Positions 32,346-40,462 of a stretch of 64,000 nucleotides of DNA are shown here, one piece after another. The position numbers were made by a program, and so were the translations under genes. Position 1 is the stretch's first letter. The number at the start of each line of letters is the position of its first letter. Below the pieces are notes generated by a model that saw only the letters and a program-made list of their open reading frames with translations, was not told the origin of the DNA and searched no databases. This DNA comes from Marinoscillum sp965229915 (GTDB lineage Bacteria; Bacteroidota; Bacteroidia; Cytophagales; Cyclobacteriaceae): positions 3,472,001 through 3,536,000 of the forward strand of contig NZ_CBDDJZ010000001.1 in assembly GCF_965229915.1 (NCBI RefSeq), read 5' to 3'.

Positions 32346-34736
32346 TTAACTTCCGCACATCTCGCATCCTTCAGGATCGTCTAGCGAGCATTGCATCGCT
32401 GCTGCATTTTGAGCTTTGGCATCATCCTGAGATGCCTGTGCTTGTTTTGTTTCTGGTTGAGCTTGTTGCTCTTTTTCCAGTGTAAACTTGATCGCGTCAG
32501 TCGCTGCTTTCGTTCTCAAGTAGTACATACCCGTTTTCAATCCTTTCTTCCATGCATAGAAGTGCATTGAGGTCATCTTACCGAAGTTGGCATCCATTAA
32601 GTGAATGTTCAAGCTCTGACTCTGACAGATATAAGCTCCACGGTCAGCAGACATATCAATGATGGATTTTTGAGAAATTTCCCAAACGGTCTTATATCGC
32701 TCTTTGATATCTTCTGGGATCTCTGGAATCTCCTGTACAGACCCATTTGCTGCCATGATTCGGTTCTTCATTCTGTCATCCCAAAGTCCGAGCTTGATTA
32801 GGTCAGTCATCAGGTGCTTGTTCACTACGATAAACTCACCAGAAAGTGTTCTTCGGGTATAGATGTTGGAAGTGTACGGCTCAAAGCACTCGTTATTTCC
32901 AAGGATCTGTGATGTAGAAGCCGTAGGCATTGGAGCGAGCAAGAGAGAGTTTCTCACTCCGTTCTTTCTTACTTTCTGCTTCAATTCATACCAATCCCAT
33001 CTGTTGCTGTCAGGAGTCACTCCCCACATGTCAAACTGGAAGATACCTTTTGATACCGGAGATCCTTTGAATGTTTCATATGGACCATCTTTGATGGCCA
33101 GCTCCATGGATGTTTCCATAGCACCGTAGTAGATGGTTTCAAAGATTTCAGCATTGAGCTTACGTGACTCTGGTGAATCGAAAGGCATTTTCATCAGCAT
33201 AAATACGTCCGCGAGTCCCTGAACACCAATACCGATTGGTCGGTGCTTCATATTGGAGTTGCGTGCTTCCTTCACCGGGTAGTAGTTGATATCGATAACC
33301 TTGTTGAGGTTTCGAGTAGCTACTTTGGTGATTTCGTATAGTTTTTGATGATCAAAAGTTCCGTCTTCTTTCACGAATTTAGGAAGTGCTATGGAAGCCA
33401 GGTTACATACAGCCACCTCATCTTTGGAAGTGTACTCCATGATCTCAGTACACAGGTTGCTTGATCTGATGGTACCGAGGTTCTTTTGGTTTGATTTCTT
33501 ATTCGCGTGATCCTTATATAGGATGTAAGGAGTTCCTGTTTCAATTTGGGACTCCAGGATCTCGAACCAAAGCTCCTGAGCTTTTACGGTTCTTCTAGCG
33601 CGTCCTTCTTGTTCGTACTTATTGTAGAGTTTCTCAAACTCATCACCGTATGAATCGTAAAGGTTCGGAGCTTCATCCGGGCTGAATAGTGACCAGTCAC
33701 CATTTTCTTCTACCCGCTTCATGAACAAATCAGGAATCCACAGTGCGTAGAACAAGTCTCTTGCTCTCAACTCTTCTTTTCCGTGGTTTTTCTTCAACTG
33801 AAGGAACTCAAAAATGTCTGCATGCCATGGCTCCAGATAGATCGCAAAACTTCCTTTACGCTTTCCACCACCTTGGTCTACGTATCTAGCAGTCATATCA
33901 AAGTTTCTCAACATAGGGACGATACCATTAGAAGTACCGTTGGTTCCTTTGATATAAGCTCCTGTTGCTCGTACGTTGTGGATGCTAAGGCCGATACCTC
34001 CAGCTGATTGGGAGATTTTGGCGCATTGCTTCAATGTATCATAGATACCGTCAATGCTGTCGTCTTGCATGCTAAGAAGGAAACAAGAAGAAAGCTGTGG
34101 TTTCGGTGTACCTGCATTGAAAAGGGTAGGAGTGGCATGAGTAAACCACTTCTCAGACATCAGGTTGTAAGTTTCTATCGCCGCGTCGATATCATCCATA
34201 TGAATACCAACTGAAACTCTCATCAACATGTGCTGCGGACGCTCTACTATCTTACCATCCAATTTCATTAAGTAAGAGCGCTCTAATGTTTTATAACCAA
34301 AGAAGTCGTAATTGTAATCTCTGGTATAGTCTACTGCTTCATCCAGACGCTTGGCATTGGCTCTGATGATTCCATAAACTTCTTTTGAAAGTAGTGCAGC
34401 ATTCTCATCAGTCTTCGGGTTTACGTAAGTATAGAGTCTTTTCATTGTAGTGGAAAAAGACTCCTCAGTTACCTTGTGAAGATTGGAGATAGAAATTCTG
34501 GCAGCCAGTTTAGCAAAATCCGGATGACGTGTGGTCATGGTGGCTGCGATTTCAGCAGCAAGGTTGTCCAGCTCTACAGTGGTCACACCATCATAAAGAC
34601 CGTCGATCACCTTCTTGGCAATTTCTACAGGCTTTACAAAGTCAGAATTAAGTCCGTCGCAGAGTTTCTCGATGCGCGCTGTGATTTTGTCGAATTTTAC
34701 GGATTCCCTTCGTCCGTCTCTTTTAATTACAAGCAT
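32346..34736 (-). CDS. nrdA: Ribonucleoside-diphosphate reductase, alpha subunit (class Ia)
   Basis: 796 residues. Catalytic subunit making dNDPs. The ATP-cone allosteric domain is at the N-terminus (about 1-90, VIKRDGRRESVKFDKI). Active-site residues lie in SSCFLL, in STNLC-like NLCTEIM and in AVCNLAS, with the tyrosine pair of the radical path near the C-terminus. The tail carries the redox-active cysteines in PEGCEMCGS. A low-complexity Gln/Ala stretch precedes the tail. No intein. It follows nrdB with 49 bp between genes. Confidence 0.98.
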   Translation of the reverse strand: MLVIKRDGRRESVKFDKITARIEKLCDGLNSDFVKPVEIAKKVIDGLYDGVTTVELDNLAAEIAATMTTRHPDFAKLAARISISNLHKVTEESFSTTMKRLYTYVNPKTDENAALLSKEVYGIIRANAKRLDEAVDYTRDYNYDFFGYKTLERSYLMKLDGKIVERPQHMLMRVSVGIHMDDIDAAIETYNLMSEKWFTHATPTLFNAGTPKPQLSSCFLLSMQDDSIDGIYDTLKQCAKISQSAGGIGLSIHNVRATGAYIKGTNGTSNGIVPMLRNFDMTARYVDQGGGKRKGSFAIYLEPWHADIFEFLQLKKNHGKEELRARDLFYALWIPDLFMKRVEENGDWSLFSPDEAPNLYDSYGDEFEKLYNKYEQEGRARRTVKAQELWFEILESQIETGTPYILYKDHANKKSNQKNLGTIRSSNLCTEIMEYTSKDEVAVCNLASIALPKFVKEDGTFDHQKLYEITKVATRNLNKVIDINYYPVKEARNSNMKHRPIGIGVQGLADVFMLMKMPFDSPESRKLNAEIFETIYYGAMETSMELAIKDGPYETFKGSPVSKGIFQFDMWGVTPDSNRWDWYELKQKVRKNGVRNSLLLAPMPTASTSQILGNNECFEPYTSNIYTRRTLSGEFIVVNKHLMTDLIKLGLWDDRMKNRIMAANGSVQEIPEIPEDIKERYKTVWEISQKSIIDMSADRGAYICQSQSLNIHLMDANFGKMTSMHFYAWKKGLKTGMYYLRTKAATDAIKFTLEKEQQAQPETKQAQASQDDAKAQNAAAMQCSLDDPEGCEMCGS

Positions 34737-34785
34737 TTTTTATAAAAGGCGATTATATGGATGGAAAATATTGGATTAAGTTCTA

Positions 34786-35769
34786 TTAGAAGTCTTCGTC
34801 CAGACTGAATTTAGGTTTGTCGCTTTCACCTTTGCTACTATCCATAACTCCTGCTTTCTGGTATTCTCCCACTCGCTTCTCAAAGAAGTTGGTTTTACCT
34901 TGAAGTGAGATCATGTCCATAAAGTCAAATGGATTAGTAGAATTGTAAACCTTGGCGCAGCCTAGCTCTGCTAAAAGTCTGTCAGCGACAAACTCAATGT
35001 ACTGACACATCAGGTCAGCGTTCATTCCGATCAGTTTTACCGGAAGAGCATCCGTCACAAACTCTTTTTCAATCGTCACCGCGTCCTGAATGATTTCAGA
35101 GACCGTCTGCCTGTCGAGTTTGTTAATTATGTGGTTGTTATATAGAAGACAAGCGAAATCACAGTGAAGTCCCTCGTCTCGTGAGATCAATTCATTAGAG
35201 AAAGTAAGTCCTGGCATCAAACCTCTCTTCTTCAGCCAGAAGATGGAACAGAAGCTCCCTGAGAAGAAAATACCTTCTACAGCTGCAAAAGCGATTAGTC
35301 GCTCCTGGAAGTTGCCTTCATCGATCCAGCGTAGCGCCCAGTCAGCTTTCTTTTTCACACAGTCCATGGTTTCGATGGCGTGGAAAAGTCCGTCTTTCTC
35401 TTTATTATCTTTTACGTAAGTGTCTATCAGTAATGAGTAAGTCTCGGAGTGGATGTTTTCGATGGCAATTTGGAAACCGTAGAAAAACTTTGCTTCGGTG
35501 TATTGCACCTCGGAAACCATGTTTTCTGCCAGGTTTTCATTTACGATTCCATCACTAGCCGCAAAGAATGCCAGTACGTGCTTGATAAAGTGTCTTTCAC
35601 CATCGTTAAGTGCTGCCCAGTCTTTGAGATCCTGACTGAGATCAATCTCCTCTGCCGTCCAGAAACTAGCCTCCGCCTTCTTATAGAACTGCCAAATATC
35701 ATTGTGTTCTATCGGAAATAGTACAAAGCGATCCGGGTTGTCTTTTAATAATGGTTCTTCTTGGCTCAT
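34786..35769 (-). CDS. nrdB: Ribonucleoside-diphosphate reductase, beta subunit
   Basis: 327 residues. Ferritin-like R2 subunit holding the diiron-tyrosyl radical cofactor. Ligand segments visible: FWTAEEIDLSQD, FFAASDGIVNENL, EAKFFYGFQIAIENIHSETY (Glu, His), FAAVEGIFFSGSF and SRDEGLHCDFACLL. The acidic C-terminal tail (KPKFSLDEDF) is the R1-binding peptide. First gene of nrdBA. Upstream lie three DnaA boxes. Confidence 0.98.
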   Translation of the reverse strand: MSQEEPLLKDNPDRFVLFPIEHNDIWQFYKKAEASFWTAEEIDLSQDLKDWAALNDGERHFIKHVLAFFAASDGIVNENLAENMVSEVQYTEAKFFYGFQIAIENIHSETYSLLIDTYVKDNKEKDGLFHAIETMDCVKKKADWALRWIDEGNFQERLIAFAAVEGIFFSGSFCSIFWLKKRGLMPGLTFSNELISRDEGLHCDFACLLYNNHIINKLDRQTVSEIIQDAVTIEKEFVTDALPVKLIGMNADLMCQYIEFVADRLLAELGCAKVYNSTNPFDFMDMISLQGKTNFFEKRVGEYQKAGVMDSSKGESDKPKFSLDEDF

Positions 35770-35870
35770 AAGTTTCTTAATTTATTCAAACTTTATCCAC
35801 TAGACAAATTGAATACTCACAATGTTATCCACATTCAAATTCAGTTATCCACATTTAGAAAACACTAAAG
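35770..35870 (-). promoter_or_regulatory. nrdBA promoter region with three DnaA boxes
   Basis: Three direct copies of the DnaA box sequence lie before nrdB: TTATCCACT at 35793-35801, TTATCCACA at 35825-35833 and TTATCCACA at 35845-35853 (written on the plus strand). Two match the consensus TTATNCACA exactly. On the minus strand, a TTTG (35836-35839) and a TCAATTTG (about 35805-35812) about 23 bases apart resemble the Bacteroidota promoter, so one DnaA box lies between the two promoter elements. In E. coli, DnaA regulates nrdAB directly; the same is plausible here. Confidence 0.72.
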
Positions 35871-36193
35871 CCACGTTTGACCAAAAACGCGGTTTTTACA
35901 TGTTTTGCTAAGGTTTGGGATACAGCCCGAAGCGAAAAGTGGTTTATTTTTCTCTAAGCTGCGTTTACAAATGTGTAAAAAGTCGGCCGGAAAATCAAGC
36001 GCAAAAACTAGGTAAAATGCTGAGCTAAAAAAAGTTGAAAAAAAGAGATAACCTGCTGTAAGGAAGGAGATTAGATTACATTTGTCTAATGAACACTTCA
36101 TTAAAAAACAGCGTAGATAAGGTTTTTAGTGAGTGAAAAAAAGATGAAAAAAATGTGAATTTTTTTTTATCCGGGATTTATGCTAAGGGTTTG
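35871..36193. other. AT-rich intergenic stretch without a gene
   Basis: About 320 bases between the DnaA-box region of nrdB and the rplU promoter. It contains long A- and T-runs but no reading frame with coding character. The frame that can be opened on the minus strand (35865-36101) has no codon-use support. No further DnaA box is seen, so an origin is not supported. Confidence 0.55.
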
Positions 36194-36224
36194 TTTGAAA
36201 ATTAAATGACAACCCATATCTTTG
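36194..36224 (+). promoter_or_regulatory. Bacteroidota-type promoter of rplU
   Basis: TTTG at 36194-36197, a 19-base spacer and TATCTTTG at 36217-36224 match the TTTG/TAnnTTTG consensus of the Bacteroidota primary sigma factor. Transcription should start near 36231, about 24 bases before the rplU ATG. Confidence 0.85.
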
Positions 36225-36254
36225 CATTCCTTTTTGAAAAAGCAAACAGAAATC

Positions 36255-36566
36255 ATGTACGCAATAGTAGACATAGCCGGGAAACAATTCAAAGTTGAGA
36301 AAGACAACTTTGTGTACGCACCATTATTAGAAGGAGAAGCAGGATCTGCTGTCAGTTTTGATCAGGTGCTGTTGGTAGATAATGACGGTAAGGTAAAAGT
36401 AGGAGCTCCTACAGTGAAAGGTGCATCAGTATCCGGAAAGATATTAGAGCATGTAAAAGGTGACAAAGTAATCGTCTTCAAGAAGAAAAGAAGAAAAGGT
36501 TATAAGAAGAAGAACGGTCACCGTCAGAATTTCTCAAAAGTATTAATCGAAGACATTAAAGGATAA
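36255..36566 (+). CDS. rplU: 50S ribosomal protein L21
   Basis: 103 residues from ATG 36255 (MYAIVDIAGKQFKV), the standard start and length for L21. A longer frame opens upstream at 36222 but lies over the promoter -7 box. Conserved segments: DIAGKQFKVEK, VIVFKKKRRKGYKKKNGHRQ and the L21 signature. Binds 23S rRNA. Forms the usual operon with rpmA, four bases downstream. Confidence 0.98.
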   Translation: MYAIVDIAGKQFKVEKDNFVYAPLLEGEAGSAVSFDQVLLVDNDGKVKVGAPTVKGASVSGKILEHVKGDKVIVFKKKRRKGYKKKNGHRQNFSKVLIEDIKG

Positions 36567-36570
36567 TCTC

Positions 36571-36831
36571 ATGGCACATAAGAAAGGTGTAGGTAGTTCT
36601 AAGAACGGAAGAGAATCAGAAAGTAAACGTTTGGGTGTAAAGATCTACGGTGGTCAAAAAGCGATCGCTGGTAACATCATCGTGCGTCAAAGAGGTACGA
36701 AGCACCACCCTGGTGATAACGTGGGTATGGGTAAAGACCATACATTGTTTGCTTTGATCGATGGAACTGTAAGATTCAGAAAAGGAAGACAGGATCGTTC
36801 ATATGTATATGTAGATCCTATCGCTGAATAA
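36571..36831 (+). CDS. rpmA: 50S ribosomal protein L27
   Basis: 86 residues. The N-terminus MAHKKGVGSSKNGRESESKR starts with the form that needs no protease processing and reaches the peptidyl-transferase centre. The family signature RQRGTKHHPGDNVG is present. It is the second gene of rplU-rpmA and ends at a strong terminator. Confidence 0.98.
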   Translation: MAHKKGVGSSKNGRESESKRLGVKIYGGQKAIAGNIIVRQRGTKHHPGDNVGMGKDHTLFALIDGTVRFRKGRQDRSYVYVDPIAE

Positions 36832-36854
36832 GCAATAAGATATAATCAATAATG

Positions 36855-36884
36855 AAAAAGCCTGATCTACTGATCAGGCTTTTT
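36855..36884 (+). terminator. Rho-independent terminator after rpmA
   Basis: Perfect 13-bp stem AAAAAGCCTGATC/GATCAGGCTTTTT with a 4-nt loop. It also suits the convergent HNH gene ending at 36892. Confidence 0.92.
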
Positions 36885-36891
36885 CTATTTA

Positions 36892-37392
36892 TTAGCTTAC
36901 AAGCTCTGGCTCTTTGTTTTTCCTGGGTCTTCCCGGCAGTACAGTGTCTGGCTTAAAGCCATTCTTGTATCGCTTTTTTCGGGTCTTCCATACTTTGAAG
37001 TTGTTTTTGTTACCCACCTCAAATTGCCATTTCATGTGCTCTGAGGCACTCACCCACTTCAAGTTGTCTGCCTTGTTGTTTCTCGGGTTGTTGTCTTCAT
37101 GAATGATCATGTTGAACTCTTCCGGATCGTTGTTGTCCACAAAGGCTTTCGCTACTTCCTTATGTGGATAAACTGTTCGTCTTCTTTTCTCATCATCGAT
37201 GAGATCCAGAAAATAGCACTTGCAGGTTTTGTTCCAACGTTGCTTCATCATTTTGCCTTTGATGGTCATGTTGGTCTTGCTGCCTTTGTGCCAGGTTTTT
37301 CTTGTTTTACTTCTGATCTTTCCTCTGGAGGAAATCTCATAATTGCTGAAGCCATCTATTGGCTTCCATACTTCTTCTGTTTGCTGTGACAT
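36892..37392 (-). CDS. NUMOD4/HNH endonuclease
   Basis: 166 residues. The N-terminal NUMOD4 domain (VWKPIDGFSNYEISSRGKIRS) binds DNA in homing-type nucleases. The central HNH nuclease domain shows the classic MIIHEDNNPRNNKADNLKWVS pattern in outline (His, Asn, Asn positions). A basic tail (GFKPDTVLPGRPRK) looks like an AT-hook (GRPRK). Stand-alone genes of this type are common selfish or phage-derived nucleases. I see no intron, intein or prophage around it; the flanking genes rpmA and crtZ are undisturbed. Confidence 0.9.
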   Translation of the reverse strand: MSQQTEEVWKPIDGFSNYEISSRGKIRSKTRKTWHKGSKTNMTIKGKMMKQRWNKTCKCYFLDLIDDEKRRRTVYPHKEVAKAFVDNNDPEEFNMIIHEDNNPRNNKADNLKWVSASEHMKWQFEVGNKNNFKVWKTRKKRYKNGFKPDTVLPGRPRKNKEPELVS

Positions 37393-37577
37393 GTTCGCTT
37401 GTTTTCAGTTTAACTAAAACAAGCTGATTCTTAATGAGGAGTTAATCTAGCGGTATTGAGATTAAAGTTAAAATAATTATTCAAAGCGGCCTTATGTCTT
37501 TCGGTGAATTCGGTTGAATGGCGTGATTAACGGGATTAATGAGAGGATTTGTGGGACGAGATTCATGAAATGGCCGA

Positions 37578-38030
37578 TCAATTTTTCTTCTCATACCTTT
37601 TTGGCGCATAAAGGAAGCCAAATGCCTCGGCTCCTTCTTTGGTATGGGTCTCATGGTGTACATAGTGTGCATTCATGATTCGCTTCATGTATTTACTTTT
37701 GGCATGAAAGGGGATCTTCACTCGCCTGTGTACGATGATGTCATGAAAGATAAAATAGAAGATACCGTAGCTCATGATGCCAAACCCAATAAACTTGATC
37801 CAGCTGACCGCCTCTACCTCGTAGCCTAGTATGATGAGTGAGATGGAAGGGATGCTAAAGACCAGAGCAAACAAATCGTTCCGCTCGAGTGTATGTTTGT
37901 GCTTCACATGATGGGACCTATGCCAGCTCCACAGAAAACCATGCATGATGTATTTGTGTGTAAACCATGCCACGCCTTCCATAAATAAGAAGGTGCCAAT
38001 AATCATGGCTGTGTTGATTAAATAGTCCAT
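37578..38030 (-). CDS. crtZ: Beta-carotene hydroxylase (fatty-acid hydroxylase superfamily)
   Basis: 150 residues, membrane-embedded diiron enzyme. Histidine clusters typical of CrtZ: WFTHKYIMHG, WHRSHHVKHKH, FHDIIVHRRV and AHYVHHETH, with about four membrane segments. Adds 3-hydroxyl groups to beta-ionone rings. Last gene of the carotenoid operon, 10 bp after ispH. Length and motifs are normal. Confidence 0.93.
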   Translation of the reverse strand: MDYLINTAMIIGTFLFMEGVAWFTHKYIMHGFLWSWHRSHHVKHKHTLERNDLFALVFSIPSISLIILGYEVEAVSWIKFIGFGIMSYGIFYFIFHDIIVHRRVKIPFHAKSKYMKRIMNAHYVHHETHTKEGAEAFGFLYAPKRYEKKN

Positions 38031-38040
38031 ATGCTAAGTA

Positions 38041-38886
38041 CTAAAAAGAATGTAGCTCATCTCTTACTTCCTCCATGAGCCACATAGGTGTAGAGGTGGC
38101 GCCACAGATACCAATGGAGTCCTTTGGTGTAAACCATTGGATATCCAATTCGCTTTTATTGGATACAAAGTAAGTGTTTGGGTTATTCTCTTTGCAAATA
38201 TTGTAGAGAACTTTTCCATTGGAGGATTTGGTTCCAGATACGAAGACTATTTTGTCAAACTTCCGAGCAAAATCGCGGAGTTCTTTGTCTCTATTGCTCA
38301 CCTGCCGGCAGATAGTATCGTTGGCATTAACCTCTATCCCTGCAGCGGTCAGTTGATCTTTGATGTTGTAGAAATTGTCGGTGCTTTTGGTGGTTTGACT
38401 GTATAGGGTGATTCGTTTAGGTAAGCTAGCTACGTCCAATTCTTCCAATTCCTGAAAGACCACTGCATCATCATTGGTTTGTCCGAGTAACCCGACCACT
38501 TCTGCATGGCCATGTTTGCCATAGATATAGATTTGATCCCCTTTGTCATAGGAGTTTTTAATACGGTTTTGCAGTTTTAGCACCACTGGACAGCTGGCAT
38601 CCACGAGTGTCAGATTGTTTTCGATAGCCAGTTGGTAGGTGCTGGGCGGTTCTCCGTGCGCTCTGATGAGTACATTGGCGTCTCTGATGTTTAACAGATC
38701 ATCATGACTAATGATCTCCAACCCTTTAGCTTGTAGGCGTTTAACCTCCTCGTCATTGTGGACGATATCACCCAGACAATAGAGGTGGCCATGTTCCTCC
38801 AGAATATCTTCAGCCATCTCAATGGCATATACCACACCAAAGCAGAAGCCGGAATTTTGATCGATTGTGACATTGAGATTCATCAT
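38041..38886 (-). CDS. ispH: 4-hydroxy-3-methylbut-2-enyl diphosphate reductase
   Basis: 281 residues. Last step of the MEP pathway, giving IPP and DMAPP, with a [4Fe-4S] cluster. The three cluster cysteines appear in NSGFCFGVVYAIE, DASCPVVLKLQ and IGICGATSTPMWLME. The conserved acid and His residues are in IRAHGEPPSTY and GKHGHAEVVGL. Its place inside the carotenoid cluster ties isoprenoid supply to pigment synthesis. It starts 42 bp after the lycopene cyclase gene. Confidence 0.97.
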   Translation of the reverse strand: MMNLNVTIDQNSGFCFGVVYAIEMAEDILEEHGHLYCLGDIVHNDEEVKRLQAKGLEIISHDDLLNIRDANVLIRAHGEPPSTYQLAIENNLTLVDASCPVVLKLQNRIKNSYDKGDQIYIYGKHGHAEVVGLLGQTNDDAVVFQELEELDVASLPKRITLYSQTTKSTDNFYNIKDQLTAAGIEVNANDTICRQVSNRDKELRDFARKFDKIVFVSGTKSSNGKVLYNICKENNPNTYFVSNKSELDIQWFTPKDSIGICGATSTPMWLMEEVRDELHSF

Positions 38887-38928
38887 GAGCTTAACAACTG
38901 GTTTAGATATATTCGTACAAAATCATGT

Positions 38929-39621
38929 TCAAGGATTTTGTTTGAATGATTTTTTTAATTTTTCGAACAGAAAGACATTCATCAATAACAAGAGAAGAGC
39001 ATACATTGTGTCTTCAATGGGTATAGTCAGAATCCTGATAGATAGGTTCTCGTCATTATTGTACCATACAATAGGGGCATCCAGTCCATAACCGGTTAGG
39101 ACTCCATTGACCAATATGAAGGGAATCAGATGCAATAGGTAGGCTACCCAAAAGTGACCAAACCACCAGGGGTTAATCAAGCTCACAAAGAGTAAGAAGC
39201 TACCGGCAAATAGAAAATTCCAAAAGGTGTAAGCCTGGTCACTGTTCACCAGGGCTATGCCGATCAGTCCTAGACCTAGTGCCATGGAGGTCCACTTTAT
39301 AGCTGAAGAAGTATGAATGTGAGGTAGAAAATAATGAACGCATTCATAAATAAAGACGCTAGCAAATGGTACAGTAATGAAAAACAGGATTTCTTCCAGA
39401 GGTAGCTCGAAAATATAAATCCCTACAAGATAATCTGGATTGAACCCCCAGACACCGGCTCTTGTAAACAACACATCCCATACGATGAAGAAGAATCCTG
39501 TAATACCAATCGCCTGGAATAGTGGGCTCCACTTTTTGGCATATTGAATCCTAGGCTCGAACGACCGAACCAATGGGAAGGAAATGGTGAAAATGTGCAG
39601 TATGAGGTATAGCGATTTCAT
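38929..39621 (-). CDS. crtYcd: Lycopene cyclase, CrtYcd-type (fused, domain-repeat form)
   Basis: 230 residues, about seven membrane helices in two related halves. Conserved segments of the lycopene-cyclase domain family: SFEPRIQYAKKW near the N-terminus, RAGVWGFNPDYLVG, and the acidic LPLEEILFF in which Glu is needed for catalysis. The second half repeats the pattern (IPIEDTMYALLLLL). This fused CrtYc/CrtYd type is usual in Bacteroidota and is often a mono- or bicyclase giving gamma- or beta-carotene. Its ATG overlaps the crtB stop by four bases. Confidence 0.9.
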   Translation of the reverse strand: MKSLYLILHIFTISFPLVRSFEPRIQYAKKWSPLFQAIGITGFFFIVWDVLFTRAGVWGFNPDYLVGIYIFELPLEEILFFITVPFASVFIYECVHYFLPHIHTSSAIKWTSMALGLGLIGIALVNSDQAYTFWNFLFAGSFLLFVSLINPWWFGHFWVAYLLHLIPFILVNGVLTGYGLDAPIVWYNNDENLSIRILTIPIEDTMYALLLLLMNVFLFEKLKKSFKQNP

Positions 39622-40454
39622 CCTAGCGCATTGAGCCGGTTCAGTACCAGTGTTTTGAAAAGCAGGAGCATTTTCTTTTGATCAGGGACTCTTATTCTTT
39701 CTGAGAGTATTTTAGTAGGAGGTAGGTTTTTAATCTTTTTGAAAAGCTGGAGATAGTACACGTAAGCGAGGTAAACTCCCGCTTTAGCTCCCTTGGGTAG
39801 ATTTTTGATTCCTTCCAGTGCAGCTTCAAAGTCGGCTGCTATATCTTCCTCAATAATTCTTTTATCCTCTTCGGTGAATGCTTCAAAATTTACACCTGGG
39901 AAATAGACTCTGCCACGATCTTTGAAATCACTCTTCAGATCTCTAAGGAAATTGACTTTTTGGAAAGCAGCTCCCAGTCGCTTCGCAGAGGGCTCCAGAT
40001 GCTGATAGGACTCATCTTTTCCTTCACAGAAGACTCTTAAACACATGAGACCCACGACTTCTGCTGAGCCGTAAATGTATGTTTCATAGCCCTCTTGTGT
40101 ATAAGCTGAGTTATCCAGGTCCATGCGCATGCTGTGGAGAAATGCATCAATCAGATCAAGAGGAATCTTGTATTCATTAACGATTAGTTGAAAACTGTGT
40201 AGTACAGGATTCAGACTTATTTTTTCTTCAATGGCTTTATAGGTGTCAGCTTCAAATCGGTTGAGAAGATCTTCTTTGTCGTATCCATGAAAAGTGTCCA
40301 CTATTTCATCGGCATACCGCACGAAACCATAAATCGCATAAATAGGTAAATGGTATTTTTTATCCAGGGTTTTTATACCCAGGGTAAATGAGGTGCTGTA
40401 ATGCTGAGTGATCAGCTTGCTACACTTAAGGGTGGTTTCACTGAATAGGTCCAT
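39618..40454 (-). CDS. crtB: Phytoene synthase
   Basis: 278 residues. Condenses two GGPP to phytoene, the first committed carotenoid step. The two Asp-rich sites are present: RYADEIVDTF and RDLKSDFKDRGRVYFP. The start YSTSFTLGIKTL and the AVYxLYGFVRYADE region also fit the squalene/phytoene synthase family. It starts eight bases after crtI and overlaps the cyclase gene by four bases. Confidence 0.97.
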   Translation of the reverse strand: MDLFSETTLKCSKLITQHYSTSFTLGIKTLDKKYHLPIYAIYGFVRYADEIVDTFHGYDKEDLLNRFEADTYKAIEEKISLNPVLHSFQLIVNEYKIPLDLIDAFLHSMRMDLDNSAYTQEGYETYIYGSAEVVGLMCLRVFCEGKDESYQHLEPSAKRLGAAFQKVNFLRDLKSDFKDRGRVYFPGVNFEAFTEEDKRIIEEDIAADFEAALEGIKNLPKGAKAGVYLAYVYYLQLFKKIKNLPPTKILSERIRVPDQKKMLLLFKTLVLNRLNALG

Positions 40455-40462
40455 TGCTAAAT

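Noticed and set aside
35865..36101. Minus-strand frame of 78 codons
   Set aside because: Lies in an AT-rich promoter gap, has no motif and many unusual codons.
35770..36254. Possible replication origin from the DnaA boxes
   Set aside because: Only three boxes lie together, in promoter position before nrdB, with no dnaA, dnaN or gidA nearby. Nrd regulation is the simpler reading, although GC skew was not computed.
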